Counted from the first letter of the stretch, positions 1 to 9,493 are shown. The stretch is DNA of 64,000 bases from HK1 sp965204915 (GCA_965204915.1 OZ242023.1:930001-994000); one strand, 5' to 3'. Program-made: numbers and translations. Notes: generated by a model from the letters alone, not told the origin.

Positions 1-1586
1 ACCTGTACAGGACCGCCGACTACGGCGAGCGCTGGCAGGCGATCACCGGCTCGGGCGACTGCGCGATCCCGCCCGACGACTACACCCGCGTGATCCGGGC
101 CGATCCGGGCTGCCCCGGCGTGCTCTACGCCGGCACCGAGACCGGGCTCTACGTCTCGCTCGACGACGGCGCGACGTGGCGGCGCTGGCGCTCGAACTTC
201 CCGGTCACCCCGGTCTACGACCTCAAGATCGAGGACACGGATCTGGTCATCGCGACCCACGGGCGTTCGTTCTGGATCCTCGACGACCTGACCCCGCTGC
301 ATCGGGAAGCGGCGGAGAGGGCTGGCGGAGGCGGGCTCGGCGCCGTTCCCGGATCCGGCGCGGTTTCCGGCTCCGACACCGACACCGGCTCCGGGGCCGG
401 TCTTGGCTTCAGTGCCGGCTCCGATGCCGTTCCGGATCCCGGTTCCGATGCCGCGTCGATCGGGCTGTACGCCCCCCGGCGCACCTGGCGCCTGCTGCCG
501 GACGTGATGGACTTCATCACCGGCACCGACGGCAAGGACTACAGCATCGGCCTCGGCAAGGCGGCCACCTATGTTGCGAGCCGCAACGACGCCGGACTCG
601 TGGAGCGCCGTTTCCTCGATGCGGGAGAGGCGGCGCCGATCGGCGCCATCGTCTACTACTCCCTCCCCGAGGACGTAGCGGCCGAGGCGCCGGCCGGGGC
701 CGGACGTGACGACTCGACCTCCGCGGCCTCCGCCACGTCCGATACCACCCCCGCGACCCCCGCGGCCTCCGAACCCGCGGCTTCCGCCGACGGGGCGGCG
801 CCCTCCTGCTCCCTCGCCTTCCTCGATGCCGAGGGCGCGCTGATCCGCGAATTCCGTCCGAAGCCCGCCGGCTACGACAAGCTGGACGACGAGGACAAGG
901 CCCTGGACCCCGGCCCCTGGATGCCGGTGCGCGCCGGCGTCAACCGCTTCGTCTGGGATCTGCGCCATCCCGGCGCGACACGCCTGCGCGGCAACAAGAC
1001 CGGGGAGGAGGCGGAGCGCGGACCCCTCGTGCTGCCGGGGACGTTCCAGGTCCGTCTCACCGTCGGTGAGCGCACACTCACAGAATCCTTCGAGGTGGTC
1101 AACGACCCCCGCTCGCCGGCAAGCCTCGAAGACCTCCGCGAGCAGCTCGACTGCCTTCTTGCGATCCGCGACAGGATCTCGGCCGCCTACGCGGGCGTGC
1201 GGTGTATCCGGGAGACCACCGGCGAGATCGAGCGGTGGCGCACGCGCCTTGCCCGGCATGGCGGGCACGATGCGGCGCTCGAAGCCGGCAGGGCGCTGTG
1301 CGAGGCGCTGGCAGAGGTGGAATCCGCCCTGATCCTTCCGGGCAGGCAGACCGACACCTTCGGCCTGAACCGCCGGGTGCGGCTGAACGCGGCCCTCGCC
1401 TCCGTCATCAGCATCGTGGACAGCGCCGACGCCCGCCCCACCTCCCAGGCCAGGGCCCTCGCCGAGGAGTACATGGCCAGGATCGACGGCGAGCTCGATC
1501 GCCTGAAAACCCTCCTCGACCGCGATCTCGGAACGTTCAACGACCTCGTGTCCGAGGCGAACCTGCCACCGGTCGATACGTCCTGA
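1..1586 (+). CDS. BNR/VPS10 (sortilin-like) repeat protein, C-terminal part
   Basis: The 5' end lies outside the window; the reading frame is open from base 3 and the last 528 codons are present. The start resembles the end of a beta-propeller of the BNR/sortilin type: an Asp-box-like stretch (SLDDGATWRRW, near base 160) and the motif HGRSFWILDDL (near base 258) that is common in these putative exo-glycosidase-like or export-associated proteins. A C-terminal beta-rich and helical region follows. Between them (about bases 330-460 and 690-800) are low-complexity Gly/Ser/Asp and Ala/Ser/Thr tracts that look like repeat expansions. The substrate cannot be inferred. Family-level confidence is good, but the exact role is unknown. 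Confidence 0.75.
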   Translation, partial: LYRTADYGERWQAITGSGDCAIPPDDYTRVIRADPGCPGVLYAGTETGLYVSLDDGATWRRWRSNFPVTPVYDLKIEDTDLVIATHGRSFWILDDLTPLHREAAERAGGGGLGAVPGSGAVSGSDTDTGSGAGLGFSAGSDAVPDPGSDAASIGLYAPRRTWRLLPDVMDFITGTDGKDYSIGLGKAATYVASRNDAGLVERRFLDAGEAAPIGAIVYYSLPEDVAAEAPAGAGRDDSTSAASATSDTTPATPAASEPAASADGAAPSCSLAFLDAEGALIREFRPKPAGYDKLDDEDKALDPGPWMPVRAGVNRFVWDLRHPGATRLRGNKTGEEAERGPLVLPGTFQVRLTVGERTLTESFEVVNDPRSPASLEDLREQLDCLLAIRDRISAAYAGVRCIRETTGEIERWRTRLARHGGHDAALEAGRALCEALAEVESALILPGRQTDTFGLNRRVRLNAALASVISIVDSADARPTSQARALAEEYMARIDGELDRLKTLLDRDLGTFNDLVSEANLPPVDTS

Positions 1587-1687
1587 AGGTGTCCTGACTC
1601 CCGTACGAGCCTGGGGAGGGCGGAGTACGATTGGCGGCCTCGACGACCATCCCGCATCGCCTTTCGCCCGCTCCCGGAGCCCGGCTC

Positions 1688-4600
1688 ATGAACATCCCGA
1701 TGGAACGTCACGACGAGCCCCTGCGGTCCCGGGGATCGCGCCCCATGCCGATGGCGCTGATCGCCTGCGTCCTCTCCGCAAGCCCCTTCGCCCTGCCCCC
1801 GGTCGCCGGTGCCCAAGCCACCGGCGTCACGGCCGTGCCTCCCCTCATCGTGTTCGGGCAGGAGCGCAGCCTCGATGCCGGTGCAAGCGCTCCGGGCCTG
1901 ACGCACGAGCAGGCCGCCACCCTGGAAGCCATCCGGACCGACCCACTGGTCTCCGAGCTCCACGTTGGCCGCAGCGAAGCCGCCGCTCTGGCGGCGGTGC
2001 CGGTCGCACGGGCGCTGTCCATCCCCGTCCCGGGGAGCGCACGGGGCGCATTCGTCTTCACCGGCGTGGATGTGGTGCACAACGCCGAAGGCATGGTGAG
2101 CCTCCATGCCCGGAAGGAGGCGAACGACACGTCGGTCTCGCTGGTGGTGCAGGGGCCCGACGTCCTCGGGTCCATCGAGCACGGGGACGGGACCTGGCGG
2201 GTGGCCCCGCTGGGCGGGGGCCTGACCGCGGTCTACCGCTACGACACGTCGGGCCTTCGGATGGACCCGCCCGGATGGGGAATGCGCCAGAGGCTGCTCG
2301 CACCCGAGCCGCGACCGATGGACGACGCGGGGGCCTCGGTCGAAGGAACGGACACGGGCGACGTCATCGACCTGATGGTGGTCTACACGCCGGCGGCGGC
2401 CGCGCTGGGCAACATCGATGCGTTCATCCAGTTCGCGCTGAACAACACCCATGATGCCTACCGGAACAGCAACATCGGGTTCCGGCTCCGGCTCGTGCAC
2501 AAGGCGCAGGTGGACTACACCCAGCACGCCAGAAACATGGGGGAGGATCTCCAACGGCTCTCGAACTTGAACCGGAACGGGAGGCCGGTGGCGAATGAAG
2601 GATACATGGACGAGGTCCACGACCTGCGCGACCGCTACGGGGCGGACCTCGTCGCGCTGTTGGTGGCGAGACCAGCAAGCCGTGTTTGCGGCGTCGCATG
2701 GATACCGCCATTCGGCAAGTACCCGAGGGACGACTTCGAATCCCTGGGGTTCTCCGTCAACGCCCGAAGCTGCGAAACAACGAGCGGGCGAGTATTCGCG
2801 CACGAGCTGGGCCACAACCAGGGAGCGCGACACGATCCGTACAACTCGCCGGGGGACTGCCCGACGGGGCCGGATTCCTGCAACGGGCAGGGGAACTTCC
2901 CCTGGCGCTACGGGCGCTGCAACACCGAGCAGGGATGGCGCACGGTGATGGCCTATCGATCGACCCCGAACGGACGGTGCGTGCAGTCCACGGCCCGGTT
3001 CTCGAGTCCGGACGTCACTTGGCGGGGGGTCGCGACCGGGGACGCGGCCCGGCGCGACAACCGCCGGGTGCTGCTGGAGACGGCGCGGCGTGTCGCCAAC
3101 TTCCGGCAGTCGAAGACGGAGCCGCCCCCGCCCCCGCCGAACAGCCTCCAGGCCACCCTGCCCTACGTCGCCCCGGCGGGCGGCGGGCTCCACCCCTCCC
3201 TGGTGCGGGTGCTCAACGACTCGGCGCAGCCGAACACGGTGCAGGTCACGGGCTACGACGACACCGGGCGGCGCTTCGGTCCGGTGCCGCTGTCCATCGC
3301 CGCGCGCGAGGCCGCGACGCTCACCTCCGCCGCCCTGGAGTCGGGAGGGTCCGGGTTCGCGGGCCTCGGCGACGGGGAGGGCTGGTGGCGCCTGGAGCTC
3401 AGCGGTGAGCGCCCCTTCCGCGCGGGCATGTACTACCGCACCGCGGACGGGTTCATGGCGGAGCTTACGGCACCGGTGGCCGGAGAGCAGGACGGCTCAG
3501 GACAGTGGGCTTACGACGTGGGGTTCTTCAACCCGGGGAGCAACACCGCGAAGGTGAGTCGGCTGCGCTTGGCGAACCCCACCGGCCAGGCGGCCCAAGT
3601 GGTCGTCGCGGGGCGTGACGACCGGGGCCGGGAGGCGCCAAGTGGGATGGTGAGGGTCACGCTGCCCGCGCAGGGGGCGGCGACGCTCACGGCGCGGGCG
3701 CTCGAGAACGGCGGGAGCGGATTCACGGGTCGTCTGGGCGACGGCGCGGGCAAGTGGCGGCTGACGGTGACGGCGGACCGTCCGGTGCAGGTGATGAGCC
3801 TGTTGCATGCGACGCGGACCGGGCACCTGGCCAACCTCTCGGCCATCGCGCAAGGGGCGCAGGGCAGCGCGCCCCCGCCGCCACCGCCGGGCACACCGGA
3901 TCTCGTGGTGGAATCGCCATCGGTCAGCGACGGCAGCCTGAATGCAGGGGCGAGGTTCACGCTGGGCGCGAGGGTCCGCAACCGGGGTGACGCAGCGTCT
4001 GCCGCGACGACGTTGCGGTATTACCGTTCGTCGGACACGACGATCTCGAGGTCGGATACGCCCGTCGGCACGGACGCGGTCGGCAGCCTCCCCGCTTCCG
4101 GGGCCAGTACCGAATCCATCGGCCTGACGGCCCCGGCGAGCGCGGGGACGTACTACTACGGGGCGTGTGTCGATTCCGTGGCCGGAGAGTCCAATACCGG
4201 GAACAACTGCTCCCCGGCAATCGGGGTGACGGTAGGATCCCCTTCGAGTTACATAGGCGCGATAGCGGCCGGCTGGGTGGGAGAGTACTGCGACGAGGGG
4301 TACGGCTGGAGTGCTGCTTGGAATTATCCTGACCGGGCTTCAGCCATATCGGCAGTGGAATCCCACTGCCGAAGTCGCGGGCTCCAGCGTTGCACGTGGG
4401 TAGTGACGTTTTCCGATTGTGGCGCGCTGGCCTATGGAGAATCGAACACGGTATGCGGGCTGGCTGGCGGCTACGGACCCACGAGGTCCGCGGCGGAGAG
4501 CCATGCCCTTTCGCGGTGCCGGGAAGACTATTCACAATGTAGAACCCCCGTCGATCTCTCCTCCGGCCGCAGCGCTTCGTATTGCAATGCGGGTGCCCAG

Positions 4601-4720
4601 GCAGCGGCTCAGCCCGAAGCGCAGTCGGGCGGCTACAGGGCGGAACCTCCTCCAGGCAGGTCGAGCTCCGGGTCGCGCCTCACGCCGGACCGGTCCCCGA
4701 GACCTGTCGAAGAACGATAG
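1688..4720 (+). CDS. Secreted metzincin (reprolysin-like) zinc protease with CARDB and DUF4189 modules
   Basis: Predicted exported zinc endopeptidase of 1010 aa. The ATG at 1688 precedes a basic stretch and a hydrophobic signal peptide ending near AGA-QA; an in-frame TTG at 1631 is less likely. The catalytic motif HELGHNQGARHD (bases 2801-2836, about residues 372-383) is the HExxHxxGxxH signature of metzincins, and the MAYR that follows fits the Met-turn. After a polyproline linker come two similar ~115-residue beta modules (about 485-600 and 600-720), a second polyproline linker, a CARDB-like domain (about 735-845), and a Cys-rich DUF4189 domain (about 856-975). The gene stands alone and ends before a strong hairpin. 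The protease class is secure; the target protein is unknown. Confidence 0.85.
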   Translation: MNIPMERHDEPLRSRGSRPMPMALIACVLSASPFALPPVAGAQATGVTAVPPLIVFGQERSLDAGASAPGLTHEQAATLEAIRTDPLVSELHVGRSEAAALAAVPVARALSIPVPGSARGAFVFTGVDVVHNAEGMVSLHARKEANDTSVSLVVQGPDVLGSIEHGDGTWRVAPLGGGLTAVYRYDTSGLRMDPPGWGMRQRLLAPEPRPMDDAGASVEGTDTGDVIDLMVVYTPAAAALGNIDAFIQFALNNTHDAYRNSNIGFRLRLVHKAQVDYTQHARNMGEDLQRLSNLNRNGRPVANEGYMDEVHDLRDRYGADLVALLVARPASRVCGVAWIPPFGKYPRDDFESLGFSVNARSCETTSGRVFAHELGHNQGARHDPYNSPGDCPTGPDSCNGQGNFPWRYGRCNTEQGWRTVMAYRSTPNGRCVQSTARFSSPDVTWRGVATGDAARRDNRRVLLETARRVANFRQSKTEPPPPPPNSLQATLPYVAPAGGGLHPSLVRVLNDSAQPNTVQVTGYDDTGRRFGPVPLSIAAREAATLTSAALESGGSGFAGLGDGEGWWRLELSGERPFRAGMYYRTADGFMAELTAPVAGEQDGSGQWAYDVGFFNPGSNTAKVSRLRLANPTGQAAQVVVAGRDDRGREAPSGMVRVTLPAQGAATLTARALENGGSGFTGRLGDGAGKWRLTVTADRPVQVMSLLHATRTGHLANLSAIAQGAQGSAPPPPPPGTPDLVVESPSVSDGSLNAGARFTLGARVRNRGDAASAATTLRYYRSSDTTISRSDTPVGTDAVGSLPASGASTESIGLTAPASAGTYYYGACVDSVAGESNTGNNCSPAIGVTVGSPSSYIGAIAAGWVGEYCDEGYGWSAAWNYPDRASAISAVESHCRSRGLQRCTWVVTFSDCGALAYGESNTVCGLAGGYGPTRSAAESHALSRCREDYSQCRTPVDLSSGRSASYCNAGAQAAAQPEAQSGGYRAEPPPGRSSSGSRLTPDRSPRPVEER

Positions 4721-4779
4721 GCGCGGGTCGTAACCGGGATCACGGCGGACATGGCGGGGTCCTCTCCCGCGAGACCGAC

Positions 4780-4813
4780 GGAAGCCGCGGCCCGTCACCG
4801 GGCCGCGGCTTCC
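4780..4813. terminator. Strong 15-bp hairpin between convergent genes
   Basis: A perfect inverted repeat (4780-4794 pairing with 4799-4813, loop TCAC) lies between the protease gene and the convergent small membrane ORF. It has no clear T-run, so it is a terminator-like hairpin rather than a proven intrinsic terminator. It could serve both strands. Confidence 0.55.
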
Positions 4814-4852
4814 CATTTCCACCGTTGCCGGCGGTAGCTCCGACTCCGGCGG

Positions 4853-5020
4853 CTACTTGTGCCGCTCCTCCGCCTTCTTCTCCGCGCTCCAGGAAACGAG
4901 GAGCGGGACGATGCAGAGGATCACCGAGACCCAGAACCAGAGCAGGGTCCCGCCACCGCCGGCGAACGTGTAGAAGACGCCGGCGCCGTCCCACGACGTG
5001 ATTGGACTGGAATCGATCAT
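4853..5020 (-). CDS. Small single-span membrane protein downstream of amt (55 aa)
   Basis: A short gene that is easily missed: ATG at 5020, stop at 4853, 55 aa, with a clear AGGAG ribosome-binding site ten bases upstream of the start. The protein begins MIDSSPITSWDG, has one hydrophobic span of about 22 residues rich in Trp/Val/Leu (TLLWFWVSVILCIVPLLVSW), and ends in a charged tail (SAEKKAEERHK). It starts 26 bp after the stop of the Amt gene on the same strand, so it is probably co-transcribed. The second Amt gene in the window also has a small membrane ORF directly behind it. The function is unknown; a permease accessory subunit is an inference from position only. Confidence 0.7.
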   Translation of the reverse strand: MIDSSPITSWDGAGVFYTFAGGGGTLLWFWVSVILCIVPLLVSWSAEKKAEERHK

Positions 5021-5046
5021 GTGGATTCTCCTGTTTGATCGGATGC

Positions 5047-6336
5047 TCAGAGATCGGACTGGAGGTTCTCGGGATACGCGGTGTTCGCGATCTCCGTGTC
5101 CATCCCCATTTCCTGCACCGGCTCACTGGCCCGCAGGATCCCCAGCGACTTGAAGATCATCGCCAGCACGTAGCCGGGGATGAAGCCGAGTGCGATCATC
5201 ACCAGGCAGCCGAGGAGCTGGCCGGTGAACGTGATGGTGGGGATGGACTCCGAGAACTGTGGATAGCCGCCGCCCAGGACGCCCAGCGCGAGCACCCCGA
5301 CGATGCCGCAGGTGCCGTGCACCGATACCGCGCCGACCGCGTCGTCGATGCCCCATTTCTCCAGGACCTTCGCCGACATCGGGCCGATCACGCCGCCGAG
5401 GAAGGCGACCGAGAACGTCAGCCCCGGGTAGTAGAGATCCAGGCCCGCAGCCACCGAGATGATCCCGCACAGGGCGCCGGACATCATCCAGAAGGGATCG
5501 CGGGTCATCGCGTAGGCGCCGATCATGCCGCCGGCAACCCCCATCAGGGTGTTGAAGCAGACGGTCGAGAGCGTGGTCGGCATCCCGTAGATGTTGGTCC
5601 ACTGCGCGGTGCCGCCGTAGAACAGGCAGCCGCCGAGGAAGCCGAAGAAGCCCACCACGATCAGCATCAGCCCGACCATGGTCATCGGCAGGCTGTGGCC
5701 GCGGATGACGTTGGCGGAGCCGTCCGCGTTGAACTTCCCGACCCTCGCCCCCAGCGGAATCAGCACCCCGAGCGCGAAGAACCCGGAGATGATGTGCACC
5801 ACCCCGGAGGCGCCGAAGTCGTGATAGCCCCAGCGCTTGACCATCCATCCGTCCGGATGCCAGCCCCAGGAGGCCGACAGGATCCAGACCACGGAGCCCA
5901 GCACCACCGCGAGGATGATGAAGGCGCCCATGCGGATGCGCTCGATCACCGAGCCCGACATGATCGACGCGGTGGTGCAGGCGAACAGGGTGAATGCGCC
6001 CCAGAACACGCCGGTGGCGTTGTCCTCGAGGTTCGGCCCCATGTTCTCGCCCCACGGCACGCCGCCCGCCCCGGCCTCGAAGTCCGGCACGAAGCCGTTG
6101 ATCATCGCGAGGTAGATCCACCATCCGAACATCCAGAAGGTCGGGATCATGAATGCGAACGCGAGGATGTTCTTCGTTCCGGACGCCAGGGTGTGCTTCA
6201 CCCGGGAGGCGCCCATCTCGTACATCATGAACCCCGCGTGGATCAGGATCATGATGGCGGTGCACCAGTAGTAGTAGACCTCCAGGTTGATCCTGGTCGT
6301 CATTGCGATTGCAGCTTCGAGTTGTTCCGGCGTCAT
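5047..6336 (-). CDS. amt: Ammonium transporter (Amt family)
   Basis: Inner-membrane ammonium/methylammonium channel of 429 aa. The ATG at 6336 is chosen because a GAGGGGGGAAAG ribosome-binding site lies just upstream; a longer frame to 6477 adds a non-conserved leader. About eleven hydrophobic spans are visible. Both pore twin-His motifs can be seen: DFGASGVVHI (first His) and DDAVGAVSVHG (second His), and GSVIERIRMGAF matches the family. It is transcribed away from a second amt gene across a 427-bp gap and is followed by a small membrane ORF. No glnK gene is adjacent, so the usual PII partner must be encoded elsewhere. It could carry methylammonium as well as ammonium. Confidence 0.95.
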   Translation of the reverse strand: MTPEQLEAAIAMTTRINLEVYYYWCTAIMILIHAGFMMYEMGASRVKHTLASGTKNILAFAFMIPTFWMFGWWIYLAMINGFVPDFEAGAGGVPWGENMGPNLEDNATGVFWGAFTLFACTTASIMSGSVIERIRMGAFIILAVVLGSVVWILSASWGWHPDGWMVKRWGYHDFGASGVVHIISGFFALGVLIPLGARVGKFNADGSANVIRGHSLPMTMVGLMLIVVGFFGFLGGCLFYGGTAQWTNIYGMPTTLSTVCFNTLMGVAGGMIGAYAMTRDPFWMMSGALCGIISVAAGLDLYYPGLTFSVAFLGGVIGPMSAKVLEKWGIDDAVGAVSVHGTCGIVGVLALGVLGGGYPQFSESIPTITFTGQLLGCLVMIALGFIPGYVLAMIFKSLGILRASEPVQEMGMDTEIANTAYPENLQSDL

Positions 6337-6598
6337 GCTCTTTCCCCCCTCATGGTGTTCCGAAAGAGCCGATTTCGTCATCGGCGCAAGGTGGGAGCGC
6401 ATCCCGAAGTGCCGATCGGTACTCCAGTGCGGCCCCTGATCGATACATGACCCTTTGGAAATCACCGGCGATTGCATTAGATTTGTGCCAATCAGTCAAG
6501 TACGTGAACCAAATCGCGGACCAAATCCGATCCGATGCCCGCTCGGCCGGGGCATTTCGGGCATCACGCCGGCCTGGCACCGACCGATCGGGCCAAGC

Positions 6599-6614
6599 GG
6601 ACCGGATCCGGTCC
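6599..6614. promoter_or_regulatory. 16-bp perfect palindrome in the divergent amt-amt gap
   Basis: GGACCGGATCCGGTCC is a perfect dyad in the 427-bp region (6337-6763) between the two divergent amt genes, about 150 bp before the second amt start. It may be an operator, for example for the nearby GntR-type regulator, but no match to a known consensus is claimed. The rest of the gap shows no other gene. Confidence 0.3.
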
Positions 6615-6763
6615 GGAAACGGGGAGCTACGGCGAAACGCCGGAATCGACATGGCTTCCCATGACGGATCTCGATGCGCGGGCCACGGCGCCGTTCCGGT
6701 TTGCCCGTCGCGCAAACGTGCAGCGCATTCCGCGCCGTACACGGGCCGGGGAGGAAACAGGCG

Positions 6764-8137
6764 GTGGACAACGAACTGACTGCATTGGGGATCATCTTCA
6801 CGGAGTTCTACTACTGGCTCACCGTGGTGATCATGTTCTTCATCCACGTGGGCTTCTGCATGTACGAGGTCGGCGCGTCGCGCCACAAGAACCACATGCA
6901 CACCCTGATGAAGAACACCATGCTCATCCCGCTGGTGACCATCACGTTCTTCTTCTTCGGGTGGTGGATCTACTTCGCGTTCCCGAACGGCCCGGGAATC
7001 ATCGGGGGGCTGGTGGAAGCGCCCCATGCCGTGGCGTGGAGCGAGGTCATGGGCGCCCACATGGGCGGCGCGGACGATCTCGAAAACGGCTGGGCGCGGA
7101 TCAACGGCGTGTTCTGGGCCGCGTTCCTGCTGTTCTCCTGGACCGCCGCCTCGATCGTGTCGGGCTCGGTCATCGAGCGCATCAAGTCCTCCGGCTTCTG
7201 GATCCTCGCGGTGAGCATCGGCTCGGTGTGGTGGATCATCGACGCCGCGTGGGGCTGGCATTCGGAGGGCTGGATGGTGCAATTGCTCGGCTACCACGAC
7301 GCCTACGCGAGCGGGGTGATCCACGCGATCGCCGGCGGCTTCGCCCTCGGTATCCTGGCGGTGCTCGGCCCGCGCATCGGGAAGTTCGCGCCGGACGGGA
7401 CCCCGCGCAACATCAACCCGCGCAACCCCTGGCTGGTCACCATCGGCCTGTTCCTCATCTACACCGGGTTCTGGGGCTTCTACGTCGCGTGCAACGTACC
7501 GATGTGGGACATCCAGGCCGGGGACGGGGTCTTCTACTCGGCGACGAACATCTACCTCGCGCCGACCACCCTCTCCGCGATCACCTTCAACTTCCTGATG
7601 TCCCTCTCCGGCGGACTGCTGACGGGGTACGTCGTCTCGAAGGGGGATGCCTTCTGGACCTACTCGTCCGGCCTCGCGGGCATCATCGCGGCGTCGGCCG
7701 GGAACGACCTGTACCACCCCATCCAGGCGATGATCATCGCGGCGGCGGGCGTGGTGTTCATGTACAGGATGCACTACTTCGTCGAGCGCAGGTTCAGGAT
7801 CGACGACGCGGTGGGCGCGGTCGCGGTCCACGGATACGCCGGGTTCTTCGGTGTCGTGGTATGCGGCTTCGTGCTGTGGGGCTATCCCTCGTCCCCGACC
7901 GAGGGCTACGCGGCGATCAACCCCCTCGGGCAGATCGTCGGCGCGCTCATCATGTTCGGCCTGCTCGGCTTCCTGCCGGGCTGGATCACCGCGAAGATCC
8001 TCAACGGGTTCGGACTGCTGCGCATCCCGCGACAGATCGAGCTGATGGGCCTCGACACCGCGGCGGCTCGGGACATCGCGGCGGAAGAGCAGGCGATCAT
8101 CGACGCCGAGAACGACGCGGTGGACAGGACCACCTGA
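6764..8137 (+). CDS. amt: Ammonium transporter (Amt family), second copy
   Basis: Inner-membrane ammonium/methylammonium channel of 457 aa. The start is a GTG at 6764 behind GGGGAGGAAA; upstream in-frame codons are not conserved-looking. It keeps the twin-His motifs (YASGVIHAIAGG and DDAVGAVAVHGYAGFFG) and the SGSVIERIKSSGFW stretch. It differs enough from the divergent copy that it is not a recent duplicate, for example in a longer loop after the third span. A 75-aa membrane ORF follows 25 bp later. The divergent arrangement with the first amt suggests joint control of the two permeases from one intergenic region. Confidence 0.95.
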   Translation: MDNELTALGIIFTEFYYWLTVVIMFFIHVGFCMYEVGASRHKNHMHTLMKNTMLIPLVTITFFFFGWWIYFAFPNGPGIIGGLVEAPHAVAWSEVMGAHMGGADDLENGWARINGVFWAAFLLFSWTAASIVSGSVIERIKSSGFWILAVSIGSVWWIIDAAWGWHSEGWMVQLLGYHDAYASGVIHAIAGGFALGILAVLGPRIGKFAPDGTPRNINPRNPWLVTIGLFLIYTGFWGFYVACNVPMWDIQAGDGVFYSATNIYLAPTTLSAITFNFLMSLSGGLLTGYVVSKGDAFWTYSSGLAGIIAASAGNDLYHPIQAMIIAAAGVVFMYRMHYFVERRFRIDDAVGAVAVHGYAGFFGVVVCGFVLWGYPSSPTEGYAAINPLGQIVGALIMFGLLGFLPGWITAKILNGFGLLRIPRQIELMGLDTAAARDIAAEEQAIIDAENDAVDRTT

Positions 8138-8162
8138 ACGAACGCCACGGAGGAGGACGATC

Positions 8163-8390
8163 ATGGCAACGATAGAGAGCTGGGGCGGGACCATCGCCGA
8201 CATCGGTCCCATGTACCCGATGGTGGGCACGGAGGGCGTGCTCGTGATCATCGGGGTGGCCGCGTGGATCGTGTGGCACGTGATCCAGGCGAAGCGCGAG
8301 AATCGCGAGTACGAGGAGCAGATCGGGAAGTACGGCGGCCCGGAATCGCTCAAGCGGCTCATCGCCGAGGAGGATCCGAAGCACCCTTGA
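8163..8390 (+). CDS. Small single-span membrane protein downstream of second amt (75 aa)
   Basis: A 75-aa protein with a strong GGAGGAGG ribosome-binding site 25 bp after the second amt gene. It has one hydrophobic span (about residues 25-42, GVLVIIGVAAWIVWHVI) followed by a charged helical tail (QAKRENREYEEQIGKYGG) that should face the cytoplasm. It has the same topology as the 55-aa ORF behind the other amt: short polar N-terminus, one span, charged tail. It is probably an operon partner of the permease. No family is recognised. Confidence 0.75.
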   Translation: MATIESWGGTIADIGPMYPMVGTEGVLVIIGVAAWIVWHVIQAKRENREYEEQIGKYGGPESLKRLIAEEDPKHP

Positions 8391-8442
8391 CGATGGCGCC
8401 CTCGAATCGTTCCCAGTCCGTCGGCGAGGGACCGTCGTCGGA

Positions 8443-9150
8443 TCAGGAAGACGCGGCGTTGACCAGGGAGCGCCGCGCAAGATCCAGGTGCGCTCTCATC
8501 GCCTTGGCCCCACGTTCGGCGTCTCGCCGCCGCACCGCCTCGTAGACCTCCCGGTGCTGCACGTTGTAGCGGCGTATGATGTCGGCGGACAGGGTGAGCT
8601 GCCGCATCCTCGCCCATTCGGTGTTCTTGCGGACCTCGCTCACGCGCTTCGTAATCCAGACCAGCATCGCGTTCCGCGTACATTCCGCGAGGGCGAGGTG
8701 GAACGCCTCGTCACTCGACGAGAAGGCGTCCGGGTCCTGCTCGCTCCGCTCCATCACCTCCAGCGCACCCTCCGCCCTCGCGAGTGCCTGCTCGGTGGCG
8801 TTGAGCACCGCAAAGCGCACGATCTGGGGTTCCAGCGCATAGCGGGTGTCGATCAGCTCCAACGGGCTGGTGGACTGCGCGATCGATACCGTCTCGGCAT
8901 CGGAGTAGGTGACGTACGTGCCGCTTCCCGGCCGCTTCTCCACGAACCCGCCTTCTTCGAGCCGCCGCAACGCATCGCGAACCGTCCCCCGAGAGACGCC
9001 GAACTGGCCCGCGAACGAGCGTTCCGGCGGAAGCCTCTCGCCGTGGAGCAGCTCTCCCCCGATGATCCGGCGGCGGACGTGGACCGCAATGTCCCCCGCT
9101 CCGACCTTGTAGGGGAGATCCTGAAGCCGAAGACGCTGGTCGGTACTCAC
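8443..9150 (-). CDS. GntR-family transcriptional regulator (FadR/FCD subfamily)
   Basis: DNA-binding regulator of about 235 aa. The N-terminal winged helix shows the GntR signature (ERLPPERSFAGQFGVSRGTVRDALRRL), and the C-terminal all-helical FCD domain binds a small ligand, often a metal-bound carboxylate. The start is taken as GTG at 9150 because the winged helix begins about 20 residues later; the ribosome-binding site is weak. It converges on the second amt operon and lies between it and the glutamine-synthetase-like operon. Control of nitrogen genes on either side is a reasonable inference. The ligand is unknown. Confidence 0.85.
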   Translation of the reverse strand: MSTDQRLRLQDLPYKVGAGDIAVHVRRRIIGGELLHGERLPPERSFAGQFGVSRGTVRDALRRLEEGGFVEKRPGSGTYVTYSDAETVSIAQSTSPLELIDTRYALEPQIVRFAVLNATEQALARAEGALEVMERSEQDPDAFSSSDEAFHLALAECTRNAMLVWITKRVSEVRKNTEWARMRQLTLSADIIRRYNVQHREVYEAVRRRDAERGAKAMRAHLDLARRSLVNAASS

Positions 9151-9405
9151 TCTTGTCGAGACGAACCGGCCCCTCTCCGACGATGCGAACACAACGGCGA
9201 CGTGCCGGAACCCCCATCCGGGCAGGCCATCCCGCGATGCGGACAGATGCGATATGGATGTGTCATGCAGGCGTCGTCGTCCCGCAGCGGAATTCTGCCG
9301 GCCCGAGGTGGCGTCCGACCCAAGCCGCCCGAAGCGCGCACGGGTCATCTGGGCAGGAGCGCCGGGCCGATGCCGGCGTAGCCGGAGCCAGCGCACGACA
9401 CACGT

Positions 9406-9493
9406 GCCAGCGTACCAGCCATTGTGCGTTCTGGATACCAATCGCGAGATATTGGTTGAGCTTTAGTGTTGAACTGGTCATGCTTTCCATCGG
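9406..9493 (+). repeat. 88-bp direct repeat, copy 1
   Basis: The first of two 88-bp copies flanking the sugar-transferase gene. The copies are about 85% alike, with an identical 26-bp core. The core contains the dyad ACCAAT-N8-ATTGGT. No coding meaning is seen on either strand. The surrounding 9151-9613 gap (463 bp) holds no other gene. Confidence 0.8.

Noticed and set aside
5002..6450. A 482-codon open frame on the plus strand opposite the first amt gene
   Set aside because: His/Arg/Asp-rich composition typical of the antisense of GC-rich genes; the minus strand carries a clear Amt protein with conserved motifs.
6478..6500. TTGGCACAAATCTAATGCAA on the minus strand as a sigma-54 promoter for the first amt
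   Set aside because: GG and GC elements are 12 bases apart instead of 10, so it does not meet the -24/-12 spacing.
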